Assembly (NCBI RefSeq): GCF_003144195.1
Contig: NW_020290036.1
Coordinates: forward strand, 62,001-126,000
Origin: Ceraceosorus guamensis
Lineage: Eukaryota; Basidiomycota; Exobasidiomycetes; Ceraceosorales; Ceraceosoraceae
Direction: 5' to 3'
Length of the DNA stretch: 64,000 bases
Position 1 is the first letter of the stretch. Each line of letters opens with the position of its first letter. The translations under genes and the position numbers were made by a program. Below, in pieces: positions 7,975 to 19,949 of the stretch. Under the pieces are notes generated by a model. It was given only the letters and a program-made list of their open reading frames with translations, made no database searches and was not told the DNA's origin.

Positions 7975-10900
7975 ATGGATACGAGCACTGACGGACCTAC
8001 GGGAGGAGGAGGCAATGGTGGCAATGGGGGAAACGGAAATGGTGAGTGACGGCTGCTTGACTCGCTGCGGATCTGTTGTGCAGGCCCGCGTCTCGGTCTG
8101 CTTTGCGGCTACCTTTCGCTACTACTCGCTTTCAGGAAGCGGTCTGGTTTTTCTTTTGCCAGACTGGCTGCGCCAACGGCACTGAAGGACGAAGGAGGAG
8201 GAGAATGGAGGCGATGCTCGTGTCTCTAATCAGCCTGGATTGCATCGCTCGCGCTAGTAGTAGTCACCAGTAGAGTTTGTCTGCACTTATCCGCGCTGTC
8301 ATCAGCACAGCCCAGCCAGCATCGCACGTGCCGGAGGCTTGCTTGAGCCGTTTTGATCTGGACTACGGGGATCTCTAGTCACCGTGAGGCGTTTCGTAAT
8401 CGGCACCGGGAGCGATCGAGCTCGAGCGAAGAGGGGCCAAGCATATCACTCTGTCGCACAGACTGCAGTTTAAGAATCGCTTCCCTACCATCCAGCGTAG
8501 ATCACACACGGTGGTGTCATGCTTCGATCTCGACCGCGCAAGCTATGCGATGTGGCGGGGTCGGGGTAGGACTTCATCGCGATTACAGATGCAAGTTGGC
8601 TCGAGGCGATGAGCTGCACGCTATCCTTGACTCATGACTCGCGATGGCTGCATGCTGTTGCTACATCGTTGTGCCAAAGCCTTTGCCGCGTTGCAGGGGC
8701 AAAAGCGCGCGGCCATGGATACTTGCATGCAATTTGCTCGCGGTGCATGGCCATCGCAAATGAGGACAGCAAAGGCCGGAAGATTCTCATCAGAATCAGG
8801 GCATTTTGCATCATTTGATTGATCGCAAGCCGGGCGCGCGGGCGCTGCTGGCGGCGCTCGATCGTGCACTGGCCGCGCCTTGGGCGCGAACCTATTCTGC
8901 TGCTTGCGCGGCGCCTGCGCGAACCGCTGCTGCCGCGTGGTGCTGTCCAGACGGACTGCACCCTGATAGCATCTTGCTGCACCAGCATGAACCGTACCGG
9001 TATAGTCACGACTATAGCATAATGCCGTCCGTGATGCGTTGCGCGCCTCACTCTGGTTGGGGAAATGCACCGCATCGGTCAGATCGACTCCGTTGCTTGA
9101 TCATCCATCGGTCCACCATCAGGTCTCTTCGCAATCTCCTCGACACTTTTGCATATGCGCTCCTTCCACTCCATGCTCGCCTTGCTGCCTCACCTTTGCT
9201 AGCATACACGCGAGGTCATCAGGCTCTCCCCATCCTGCTCGCATCCAAAGCGCATCGTTGGCAGGCGATTCTCGATCGAGCACGTCATGGTTCTAGATGT
9301 GGTGGATTGGGTAGTTGGCACAGGAAGGACGGCAAGGAGAGCTCGTCGTAGGGAATACCACGCCAGAGTCATACCGAGAGCGATCGAGCATCGCGTGCCT
9401 TGCGAGCCTAGAGCGCCAGTGCCCCGACCTACTCCCGGACCCAGCCTCTTGTTGCCCAGGCAGGCTACCGGTAATTCTCAAGCGCCGACCACTGGCTCTG
9501 ACAATTCTCCGAGTCAAGTCGGTGGGCCAAGCAGTCAGAGTGGAGCAGGCAGGACAGGCACTGGCACTGGCACTAGTGGCGGCAGCACTAATGAGAGTCC
9601 AGATGGGAGACCGTCGACTGAGACGCCTGGTAGGCCGGGTCAGGCAACATCTCCAAGCTCGAGTGATACGAGTCGCGGCAGTTCGAGCGATCCGAGCTCC
9701 GTACCTAGCAGTAGCAGCAGCCCTTCTGACCCTGGCAGCTCGAACTCCTCTCCTGCTTCCCCTTCTAATCCTGCCGGTACCGCATCGTCCGGCAACGCGC
9801 CTTCCTCGTTCGGCGACGGCAACACCTCTCCGACCACTACTGACTCTGGCACCCAACCTCCTGCTAATGGTGTGTATCGCTGCTTTGCTCTTGGCATGAT
9901 GATGCTTGTCGGACAATGATTCGTTGGATGCTCGCGTTGTGGTTTCCTATCTCCTCCTCTCTCCCCCCCAACTCCCCACTGACACGCTTCGCCACTCTCC
10001 TCGAACCTGTTCACTCCTGTGCACGCTTGCCTTGCCGTCCAGGGTCTACCACAACAAATTCCACGACGGATCCCACCACTTCAAACCCCACCACATCTCC
10101 GACAACCGACGACCCGCCGACTTCACCACCAGGCACCACAACTTCGCCCACGACCACCAGTAACGATTCGACTACCGTTATCACCTACACTGACCCAACC
10201 ACCACGAGCCCGACGACGACGTGAGTAGCTGGCGCACATAATGTCCCATGTCTCCAGTACTCATGCTTCCAGCTCTCCTGTCTCGTCTGCAGCTCGCCGA
10301 CCACTACTACCGTGAGTGATAGAGAGTAGCGGGAGCCAGGGGTTCCGTTGGATACGCGTCTCCGACTGGAGGGTTGGCCTCACGCTGCTCTTTCACGTCC
10401 GACTTCCGTTTGATCGTGCGCTCCTTGTATGAAGCCCACAACGACAACTTCCACAACGAGCACTTCGCAAGTGAGATGCTTTGACTTCTCTCCCCTCTGT
10501 AGTCGCGCAGCACTGCCCTTGCCTATCATCGCTTGCTATCCCGTGCGACTTCTCGCTGACGTGATATCACTTGCTTTCCTGGCAGCCTACTACCACCTCG
10601 ACATCGACGTCGACGCGTACCACTACTGCTATAATCACCCCGACTACTACCTTTACGTGAGTCTGCACGCTGACCGGATCCGTGCACGCTGCTCTGCTCA
10701 ATCAGACGACTCTACCTACCGAGCAGCTCTCCCTCCGGACTGCCTACCACGTCGACTCCGCCCACCACCACGTCGCAGATCGAGTCGACGACCACGCGGG
10801 TCATCACTGCGCCTACAACGTCCTCGACCGGTCAAGGTACGCTCAATGGCAATCAAAATGGCGGAAGCACCGGATTCTTTGACAATGCTGGAGCGGTCGG

Positions 10901-11873
10901 AGGCACATTTGCGGCTGTTGGTATCGTTGCAATCATCATATTGGCAGTGATCTTCTGGCTTTTCTACCGCAGACGCAAAGCAGCCCAGATGGATGCGGAC
11001 GTCGTGGCTGCCGCTTCTGCCGCTGCTGCCACTCAGCGAACGCCATTCGATGATGATGATCCCGAGATGATTGAAGATCCATCGTATGGACAGAGCCAGC
11101 AACACTATGCAGCGCAGTATGCTGCATCTTCCGGCCGAGAGTACGAGCCCAGTCACTTCTCTGCGGGCACCCAACCTGGCTTTGCCGGAATGGGCGCGTA
11201 CGGAGCTGCTGGTGGAGCAGCGGCTGGAGCGGGCGCGGCTGCGGCTTACCAAGGCTACTACGACCACCAGAACGGATATGCGGATCCTCAGGCCACTTCT
11301 CAGGGGCACTACTACGATCCCAACGCTCCGGATGGCTATTACAACCAACAACCGATGAGCCAAGGTCACGAGTACAGCCAAGGTGCTCATACCGATCCCA
11401 ACGGCCAGCAGTTTCAGATGATGAACCAGCCTCAGGGACAGAGCGGATGGGGGGTTCCCGGACACTCCCCACCTTTGGATGCTGAAGGTATGTCGTTCGG
11501 AGGCGCAGCTGCGGCAGGAGCTGCGGGTGCAGCAGCAGCAGGCGGAGGTCATCGTCAAAGCGCGGGAAATCTGGGAACCGGCAATTTGGGTATCCCGGAG
11601 CATCTGCTCGGCCCAAACGTCTTTAATGACAACAGTCCCGGAGAAGAGGATCATTTGAATCCTGCGCACAGCGGACCTAATGGAACATCTGCTGCCGCTC
11701 TGCAAGACGGAGTAGGCCCCAACCCGTACGGCGCGAGCGGACAAGACGGAAGGCTGGACAACACCGGCTTCCAGAGAGCTCAACAGACTGGCAGCTCCAG
11801 CAGCTTGCGGGACGACCAGGATTACTCTAGAAAAGTCTTTGCCGTCACCAATCCTTCTCAGCAGCAGCAGTGA
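7975..11873 (+). CDS. Single-pass membrane protein with Ser/Thr-rich stalk (cell-surface sensor-like)
   Basis: Proposed exons: 7975-8041, 9352-9470, 9539-9869, 10043-10220, 10293-10311, 10435-10470, 10586-10656, 10706-11873 (662 aa). Order: a Gly/Asn-rich start, a short Cys block (ACLASLERQC then SCCPG), a long Ser/Thr/Pro-rich stalk (about residues 63-335) suited to O-mannosylation, one membrane helix (about 341-364, GIVAIIILAVIFWLFY) and a stop-transfer RRRK. The cytosolic tail of about 300 residues has PFDDDD and Tyr/Gly/Gln-rich repeats (QGHYYDPNAPDGYY). This plan matches fungal wall-stress or mucin-type sensors (Mid2/Wsc/Msb2 class) without naming one. There is no signal peptide, so insertion would depend on the internal helix. 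Exons from 9539 on are well supported by phase; the first exon and its 1.3 kb intron are tentative, and an alternative is a start near 9287. The stalk exons are unusually small (19, 36 and 71 nt). Confidence 0.68.
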
Positions 11874-12617
11874 TCGCGCTCGCGCCAATCTCGCAAGCTC
11901 AATTCAGGTCGACTTGATTTGTCAGCGCTCCTCAGCGCTCCCATGCATCCATATATTCTAGTTTGTGCTGGGGCCCCTGCTTTGGGTCATCCTTGAGTGG
12001 TTCTTCAGACGCACACCTGCAAAGCACTTTTGCGCAACTTTCATACGGGCATTATTACTATAAACACTCGCTTGGTCCGCTCTTTTGGATCACGGACTCT
12101 TCCCCCCCTCAACGCCTCTTTCTTTTCTCTTCACCGTGTCCATAATCACTTCTGTCGATCCATGAACAGATGATAGCTGTTCTTCCTTGGAGACGCGCTC
12201 GCATCGCGATGCACCTGACCAAACACTTGATCGCCGCTTCAAATTCCCCCTCCTTTGTCAAAGCCAGCTCGGGTCTAGTTCCTCGAAGCCATCTTTCACG
12301 CACTACATTCTTACTCCTGTTCCAGCAATGAGAAACATTGGGGGTTGGATCGCTTCATTTGTGTCTCCCCTCCGAAAAGTTCCTGCTCTTTCGATCGATT
12401 CGTCAGAGTAGCAAATTCAGGATGATCGATCTGATGACAAGCGGCATCCATTTCGTATGGCGGAAGCAGCACATTCTAAGTACAGAGAGGTGAAGCACGA
12501 AGCAATAGCAGATTGTAAAGGGCAGAGAGAGGGGAACAGAGATTGCACGGACGGGTAATTCTCCCACCACACTCTTTGTCATCTTGACAGCTGCGCCAAG
12601 GCGCTGCGTGCGCAAGA
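11874..12617. other. Convergent 3' spacer
   Basis: Lies between the stop codons of the sensor-like gene (plus) and the RasGAP gene (minus). AT-richer than its flanks, as expected of two 3' UTRs, with a pyrimidine tract around 12098-12142. No coding signal seen. Confidence 0.5.
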
Positions 12618-15600
12618 CTAGCGCTTCCACCAACTTTTTCGGCGTTTGCTCGCGCTGCTCGGCGTAGACACCAGGCCATGATCACCAATGCGTGGGTTGG
12701 GTGAGGAGTGACTTTCGCTCGAGAGAGCTCGGCCGACATCCGAGAGGTCGTACACATCTGCATGGGCACCTTGATCGCTGCCGCCTCGGTGAGCGGAGCT
12801 CGAAGCTTTATCGTTGTTGACCCTGTCGACAAATTCGTCGCCCAACGCTTCGCTCAACGTCATTCTAGCTGCGCCACCGCCAGTTGTGGATGAAGTGTGA
12901 GTCGATGATTGGGTATCCAAGCCGTCAGTTTGTGAGGTGGTTGGGTCTGGTCCGCCGTCATCTTGCGTGCTATTGTAGCCTCCTGCAACATTGGCAGAGT
13001 GTCGTCGATCATTGTTGTACGCGCCGCCACCCAGCGATTGCAGCGGCGTCTCGCGAAAAGTCTGGTACGCTGCGCGCAATTCGTCATCCGATTGGTCGCC
13101 TCCAATGGAAGTAGAGACTTGATCGTGGCTGGGAAGCGCAGGTGACGCTCTCCCATTCCTTCGCTCGGCTCTAGAAGTGACTGCAGACACCGTAGCTCGT
13201 CGCGATCTGCCGAAGGATGATGCGAGTTTGTTGTTATTGTACTGCTGATCGTTGAATGACTCTGTCTCACGCAGCGTGGCAGTCCTGCTACCGCTGCCAA
13301 AGCTGGGTGCTCCTAGGTTGCTTCGCGCAGTGCTAGTGCCGATTGAAATGGAAGATGATGTTCCAGAGTGGACGCTGGCTCCATCTACTTGCAGATCGAT
13401 AGGCGTTGGGTCGATGCCAGCTGTGTCCACAACGTAGCCCGCCTCGTCCTCGGCATTGCAACAAGCATCAATGAATGCATCCAGCGCTTCGTCGACGCCA
13501 GCGTTGCCTAATTCCTCTACGCTTGTCGTCTTTCCTAGACTTGACATTCGGTCGACATCGAAGCGAGACATGTGCAACGTCCGAACCACATACGAGACTA
13601 GCGAAGCAAGCGCCAACGGTCTGTCCAGCAGGTAGGTTGGAGTTGGAATAGACTCTCGATGGAGGACCGAGAGTCCTACCGTCCGTGCTTGCGCGGCGCG
13701 TTGAAGTGCAAAGTCTTCGTCGTCGCCGAGCGCAGTCAGCTTTTCGGGCGCGGCTTGTGGTGGCAAGGTCTGAGGGTGTGCGAGCACGAACTCGGTAAGC
13801 AATGCCGCGGCCACGTCTTCGCGCCCTTACTCACCGACACTGCTGTGATGTAGTCGTCGTATGTTGCGGCTTGGTTCTGAGAAGCCGACGAGTGTGTCAG
13901 CCTTCGGGCACACCAGCATGCGTGGCTTTGCAGTACTGACCCGAAGAAAGTCGCTAGCCTGCACCAGCCAAGGCTCCTTGTCCTTGTCAAAAGCAGGTCG
14001 TTTGTTCGCCAAGGCGAGAAACATTTTGGCGACGAGCATCAGCGTCTTGTGGCTCTGAGAGTCGGGAGCCGCTGTAGAGATGCGGCGGTCGGCGTCAGCG
14101 GACGTACGCGTGAAATTGCGCACGGAGCGGGTCGACTCACTCGCTGTAAGGCCATAAAGATTTGGCGACGTGATAGCGGGACAGATCAATCTCAGAAAGA
14201 CAAATGCACCCACGCCTTGAAAGCCTGGTCCTGGCGGCTTGACGTTGGCATGTCCAGCGAAACGAGCATTGACAGTTGTGCGAATGTGGAACAGCGCGCG
14301 GCGCAGATCCCTATCGAGAGGAGAGATGGTCAATGAAGTGCTTCTGCAGGACTGAATGAACGATGGCAGCAACTCACGGTGGACAAGCATGGCGATTGCC
14401 ATAGATGCTGTCCCACATTTGTATGGAAAGTCGTTTGAGGCGCTCAACGGTACTCAAGACCGGCGTGGCGGGGGTGTTGATCGATCCTTGGGAGTTGTCG
14501 CCGCTCGCGCAGGAGTGGGATGTTGCGCTTCTGGTAAGGGCTGAGCTAGCGAGTGGCGGGCCTGCAGTCTGCATTGTTGCCGACGGGACCGCTTGCAGTG
14601 TCGTTGCTTCTCTGTCATCATCAGGGTTGAGCCAGATGCGCTCTGTACAGATACGACGGACCATACGCCCGATAGAAGCATCTAGCCAGTCTGAGCAATA
14701 TAGTCTCTGAAATTGATCTAGACTTCGGGAGAGCAGCGTGTTTCCTCTGCGAGGCGTGGCACCCGGCGAAAGACAAGATGAACGATCAGTATTTGTACCC
14801 AATTCGCAACCGGAGCAACAGCACTGACCTGAACAGCAACTCAGTCTCGAGTCTGCCTCCTTGCGAAGCGCTCTCTGCATCTGCAAGGTCTCCAATACGA
14901 TCAGCAATCGTTTGGGAGCTGGTCCAAACATCTACAAGATGAGGAATGAGCTGCGAATCGTCCAGCTCTTTTGCGAGAGCTTGAACGAATGGCACACAGC
15001 CAGGCCGGTTAAGCGCCTAGCGAAGCCGAAAGAGGCAAAAGCGTAAGGGTGACGTCTCGCAGAAATTGCGAAAAGCGTGCGCAGCCACACGCACCTTTTC
15101 TATCTCGGCGTACTGGACCCGCGGTAGGATGATTTCTTCGCGGACGCGGACCTTGAGGTGGACCTCCCCAATCATTTCCCTTCCGTAAGACATGTCAAGG
15201 CGCGCATATTTGTCACTGCCATACGCGTCGTCCAGACGCTGGGCCCAAACCGGGAACCAGCCATCAATATCTTCACCTCTTCGCATCGTGTTGATCGGCA
15301 GATCGACGGATCCCGTCAGCGAATACTTTAGGCTCTGTCCCGAGCTCGCGTTTGTTGAAGTACTGCTTCCTGCAGCCCGGCTCGGTGGATTGCCAGTTGC
15401 AGTCATGACGTCGATCTGCAGCGCATCCAGCACTGGCAAATCTGTCAAGACGAACTTCTCTGCCCAGGTAAAGCCGCCGTTCGGTGCGTGTTTGACCTTC
15501 GTGCGCGCGGCCACCAGGCCGCTCAAAAAGAGCAAGCAATAGCACGCCGTGAAAGGAGGCTGAGCTGATGAGTTCGTGTTGCTTGCGCTATGCCTATAGG

Positions 15601-17482
15601 AGTTTACTTCGGTAGGACTGAGACCAGCACTACCCAAGCCGATGCCTGCCGCCGATCCCATGATTCTGCGCGGAGGTCTCAAAGTTCTCTTTTTGCTCTT
15701 GAGATTCTCTGTAGCTGCAGCCGTATTCCAAGTGTCCGCGCCTGGGAAAATGGCAGCTGCACGCGCAGCTCCAGCCAAGCCGCTTATGGGTCCGCTTTGC
15801 ACGCCATCGACTTCGTCTTCTCCATCATCCTCGTCCTCTTCCCCTCCTGTCACCATACTCTTGTCCGCAGCACCATCGCACCCTTCCTCGTCGCTTTCTA
15901 CGATCACGCGAGCACTAGGGGCTGGCGATGAGCTGCTACTGTGTCGCGCGACGCCAAAGTGTCCATGGGCAGAGTGGCTGTCGGACGAGCTGGAGCGCGT
16001 TGGCTGCATTGACACCGCCGAGTGAGACGTGGTCGGAGCACCTCCTTCGCTTGCCCGTGAGCTCGTAGCACCAGATGTCCTTGACGTCTGCTGGTCGGAA
16101 GACATTTTGGCAGCGTCTTGACCGTTGAACTGTCCCCATCGCTGGCCGGCTGAGCTCGATGTGACGTGGGTCAAGCCGTGGCCAGAACTGCTCGCGAGAT
16201 GGCGCAACATGCGCCCGCCGCCGCCTGGATGCTCTGCTGAAGAAGAATTGGCATATGTAGCGCTCTTGAACCGAGCCTCAAATATGCTCATGTCGATCTG
16301 CCTGTGGATTCGATGGGTGCCGTTTACCGTGCCAAGAGGCCCATACACCTCTGGTTGAGCGTACAATCGCAGAACAGCTCTCCATCGAGCCAGCTTCGTC
16401 AGTGAGGGAAAGCAGAGGTAGACTGGCTCATCCCGACCTTGCGTGCTCGGTGTGGTTGCGCTGACGAATGTGTTTGGCGTTCTCGGTGATTTGGCGCTAG
16501 TCAAACTGAACACGGAGGGACTAGCAAATATGCCCAGCACGTGAGGCCGGGCGAATAGGGAATCGTCGACCTTGCGAACGTCGCTCGCTCGCAAAGATGG
16601 GGCGTGTATAGAGTGGAGCAGAGCGCGATCCTAGTGTGCAGCGCACGCCTCTGGGTGAGCACGAACGAGGACATGACAGTGCTGCGTTTGTGCACTCACC
16701 TCGCCATAGATGCTCAACACCCCGTCCTCTCGAAAAATAGCTGTGCCTCTCCTCCACCCCGACCCGCGATTGCTTGCCACCGAGCTGCCTGCATTTCCCA
16801 GCGAACCCACGCCGCCTGGCAGCATTGGAGGATTGAGGCTGGACGTGCTCCCGCCGAGCATGGCCGAATCAACGCCGGAGGGCATTGTGAGCCTCGAACG
16901 ACTTGACTTTTCTGTGGTGGGGATCGCATTAGACGAGCCGCTCCGCACTGACGCGTACCACTTCGCTCGAGACTCACCCTTGAGCCAGCCCGGCTTACTT
17001 TTGACAAAGCTGAGGGGATTCCGAGAGCTGCTGACACCCTCCACGTTGGCAGAAGCATGGCTCACTGCTCTGGCTGAAGTGATCAGAGACTCGGCTTCTA
17101 ATTGCGCGGTGGGGATGCTGCCCAGGTTGGCCCCGACATGAGAAGACCCGGCATTCGCCCATGCTGCGGCACTATGCTGAGTCGATGTTCCCGCAGGCGA
17201 GCCTGTCCTCCCCTCGCTTCCTTCAATGAATCCGCTCGAAGTTCCATGATTGAGATTCTTGCTGTCGCGTTTGGTCAGCTTTCTTCTGACCTGGGGCACA
17301 TCTCGAATCAAAAGAGGCGCTTTGCTCAGCTGAACCAGCTTCTCTCCCGTGCTTGAGGACGACTGAGAGGGGGCGGAGACCCAGACCAGTAAAGAGAGTG
17401 AAGCCTCGGCAGGATCAGTAGGACCAAAGTTGGAGGGACCGCGCTTTGCAGAGCGAGTCCTTGGAGAGGAGTTTCCGCTCAT
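12618..17482 (-). CDS. PH-C2-RasGAP protein, BUD2/CLA2-like
   Basis: Eight exons (genomic order reversed): 16700-17482, 15095-16630, 14829-15016, 14378-14746, 14141-14310, 13941-14071, 13835-13876, 12618-13769; 1456 aa. A PH-like region begins at KPGWLKG (about residue 163) and carries long inserts. A C2 segment (about 605-760) contains CYCLLFLSGLVAARTKVKH. The GAP domain starts near 774. It has the arginine finger in LLFRGNTLL (Arg836, codon split by an intron) and the FLRLICPAI signature (about 995-1003). About 80 disordered residues are inserted before WDSIYGNRHACP. The C-terminal 380 residues are disordered. The domain order and the LDASIG..VRRI block fit the yeast BUD2 group, whose target is the Ras-like GTPase Rsr1 in polarity and bud-site choice; target assignment here is inference. 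Two introns use gtcagt donors. The 13770-13834 acceptor is the least certain junction. Confidence 0.88.
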
Positions 17483-18822
17483 CAGTTCAGCCAGGTGGTC
17501 GTTCCAAGCACTGCAGCGTCAAGCTCGGAGCTTCGAGGGGGAAATGTAGCTGGACTGAACGCAGGTAGACTTCGACGTCTTGCTGGTGGAGATCGCTGAA
17601 GTGGAAGCGCTGGAGCTATGTCAATCCGATACCTGAATGTGTGAAAAAAGCAGCGCTATTTTTACGAACCAAAAGGGCACGGGCCAGCCGATCACCTAAT
17701 TTGAGCGGCCGAATTGGACTCTTGGCGGCCGTCGCAAGTCTTGAGTGACCTTCAAGCCGGCCAATTGGGAGTGTGTGTGGGTGTTGTGCTTGAAGAGGGA
17801 GTTTGGATTCTTCTGGCTATTGTCATATCAAAGCGCCAACTGAAAGCTGAAAATGGAAGCAATTTGGAAGTCGGCGTGCTGACCACCTTAATGTGAATTG
17901 TGCTGTTCACAGTTCAGGCTTGTACATCCTCTTCACTCAAACGTCTTCGGCGATGGACCCACGGGCGCAGCAGGGGCAACTTGCAAGCTGAGGCTGAGTA
18001 GAGTGCAAATAAGCAAGAAAGAGTCGTGTGTCGCAAGTCAGGTGTTGGTGCGATAGCTCAGACACAGTGAGGAAGAACGAGGTTATCGCGGTGACGGCGG
18101 GCCGTAGCGAGAGCAATTTGAATGATACAGACTAGACTGAAACTCGTGCCGCTTGTCGTAGGTGCGTTCTGGTCAGACGCTGCTGCAAGACAGCTATATA
18201 TGTAGGTAGGACGATTGTGGACTCGCCTTCGTCACTCGTGACTGGTTGCATGGGATCGCGGGTGCCTCGACACCTTGACCGGCGGTCGCACGCAGCAGGT
18301 CACGTAACGCGCAAAAGCCGCGAGTACCGCCCGCGCACAAGGTTGCTCACTCGATCGATCGTGACTCAAACCCAGTCACTCGGCTACCAAAATCCGCGCT
18401 AAGTATGCAGAGGCAGGCACATTTGCTGCATGCTGCTGCTGGGCGCGCGGTGCGCGTCATGTTCCTATACACAATAGCATCTGCCGCAAAGCGTTGTTTG
18501 ACCCGCCGCTGTCGCGCTAAAGTCAGTCAACGCGTGCTCTGCGGGCGATCGAGGCATCCGAGGTGTGGAAGTCACGCATGTAGTCGAGAATGACGTTCAA
18601 ACAGTCGCCCTTATTGAGCGCCCACAACTTCCAATAGACCTGGCGCAAGTCGTTCGATTGCGCAGTCATCTTGCTACCAAACCACCTCTTCAAAGAACTC
18701 GAGCGGAAGGCGGGTGCCTCGAGCCGAGGGAACTCGTGCAATGACCGCTCGCAAACCACACAAACGGAATGCCGACAGGCACAGACATGCCTGAACAATC
18801 GCGCATGAAATTCCGTAAGCGA
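17483..18822. other. Spacer between RasGAP start and U2AF35 stop
   Basis: Promoter of the RasGAP gene plus the 3' UTR of U2AF35. A small minus frame (18523-18798) sits 24 bases beyond the U2AF35 stop and is probably UTR. Dispersed-motif copies occur at about 18227-18243 (TCGTCACTCGTGACTGG) and 18360-18382. Confidence 0.45.
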
Positions 18823-19949
18823 TTACCGCGACGGACTCGCGCTCCTCCTGTCAGAGCGACGCCTGTCTCTTTGATCCGCAGGATCGTCATGAGCCCCGTT
18901 TTGATCATCACCTTCCACCGGCAAAGTCCTAGGCCCGTTCCTCCAGTCCCCTCCGCTCTTTCCCTTTTTCCAGTCCGGTACCGTGTCATCATTCGCCGCA
19001 ATCTCATCTTTCCAGCCCATCTTTTTGCCCGTGCTCTCTTCTTTTGCTCGTCGGAAGGCGAGCTCTGCCGATAGCTCGTGATGCAACTCCCTTACTAAAG
19101 CGGGCGAAGCGTATCTCAAATGCATGAAGTTGCCTGAGATGCCAAGAGCGAAGTTTTCTGTAAGCATAAGCTTCTCGGAGCTTTGTGCGCGGAGTGGCCA
19201 AAAAGCATGCCACTCACAAAAACCGCCTCTGTTGCACTCGTTTGTCTCATTCTGCCGACAGCACGCTTCCCTAAAGTCGGTCACGGGTGAGAGTTCGGAA
19301 AACAGCGGTCGTCCTGATGAAAACGGGGATATGTAACATCAGCCAAAAGCTCCGTAGTCTTGCGCAAACATCAGCATTGTTTGTCTCTGTCCTGACACCA
19401 TGGCATGCTATCTTGGAGCGCTTTCATGATTCTATGGTTCACCAGCGACCCTGTCCCACGTCGAGGCGACACTTACCAGCGTACCATCTCTCGTTCAGAG
19501 CATCCACCGCTCTTCCAGCCTCTTCTTCAAATTCGTATCGCGCATACACGTTCCCGATCAAGTGCTCCCCAACATTATCGCATACATGCATCTCGATGAG
19601 CGTCCCGTACCTAGCCAATTCGCAAAAGAAGTCTTCAAAAAAGTCGTCAAAGTCGCGTTGAAGCTCTTCGTCGCTCAAGGTGCAGTTTGCGTCCGCATGT
19701 CGAGGATTTTGATACACGTTAGAGATGAGTATAGTCTGACTGAAAGGTGGCCGGGTGTGCTTCCTCGAGCATCTATCTCCATGGCGGCAGGCACCAATCT
19801 GCGCAGGGCAAGAGACGAAGGGGGCAGGATGGTCAGCTGAGCCTCGCGAAGGTGACGCACTGCCAAGGCGGATATCTTACTTTGTAGTAGAATGAGCAGT
19901 TGACCTTGTCTTGCTCGGTACCATAAATGCTAGCCAAATAAGATGCCAT
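18823..19949 (-). CDS. U2AF1: U2AF35, small subunit of the U2 snRNP auxiliary factor
   Basis: Exons: 19881-19949, 19477-19798, 19218-19313, 18823-19133; 265 aa. The start [18 protein letters not shown] is nearly the family consensus. The first CCCH zinc finger (C18, C27, C33, H37; [16 protein letters not shown]) is interrupted by intron 1. The UHM/RRM domain follows with [21 protein letters not shown] and [18 protein letters not shown]. The second CCCH finger is [20 protein letters not shown], interrupted by intron 3. The tail ends in a short Arg/Ser stretch ([15 protein letters not shown]), well below the length of metazoan RS domains. The protein reads the 3' splice-site AG with U2AF65; conserved finger and UHM residues suggest normal function. 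The 163-nt intron 2 is long for this window. A possible donor (CGGTAATC) just before the stop could allow an alternative C-terminus, not supported further. Confidence 0.95.

Noticed and set aside
9287-9538. Straight-through start of the sensor-like protein at ATG 9287
   Set aside because: Gives an Arg-rich N-terminus with no signal sequence or family feature. The alternative with a 68-nt intron (9471-9538, CTGAC branch-like site) and a Cys block is more protein-like. Kept only as the fallback model.
10716-11888. 390-codon minus-strand frame opposite the sensor-like gene tail
   Set aside because: Exact antisense of the membrane helix and Gly/Ala/Tyr-rich tail. Composition is Ser/Arg/Ile-rich without motifs, typical of mirror frames in GC-rich codons.
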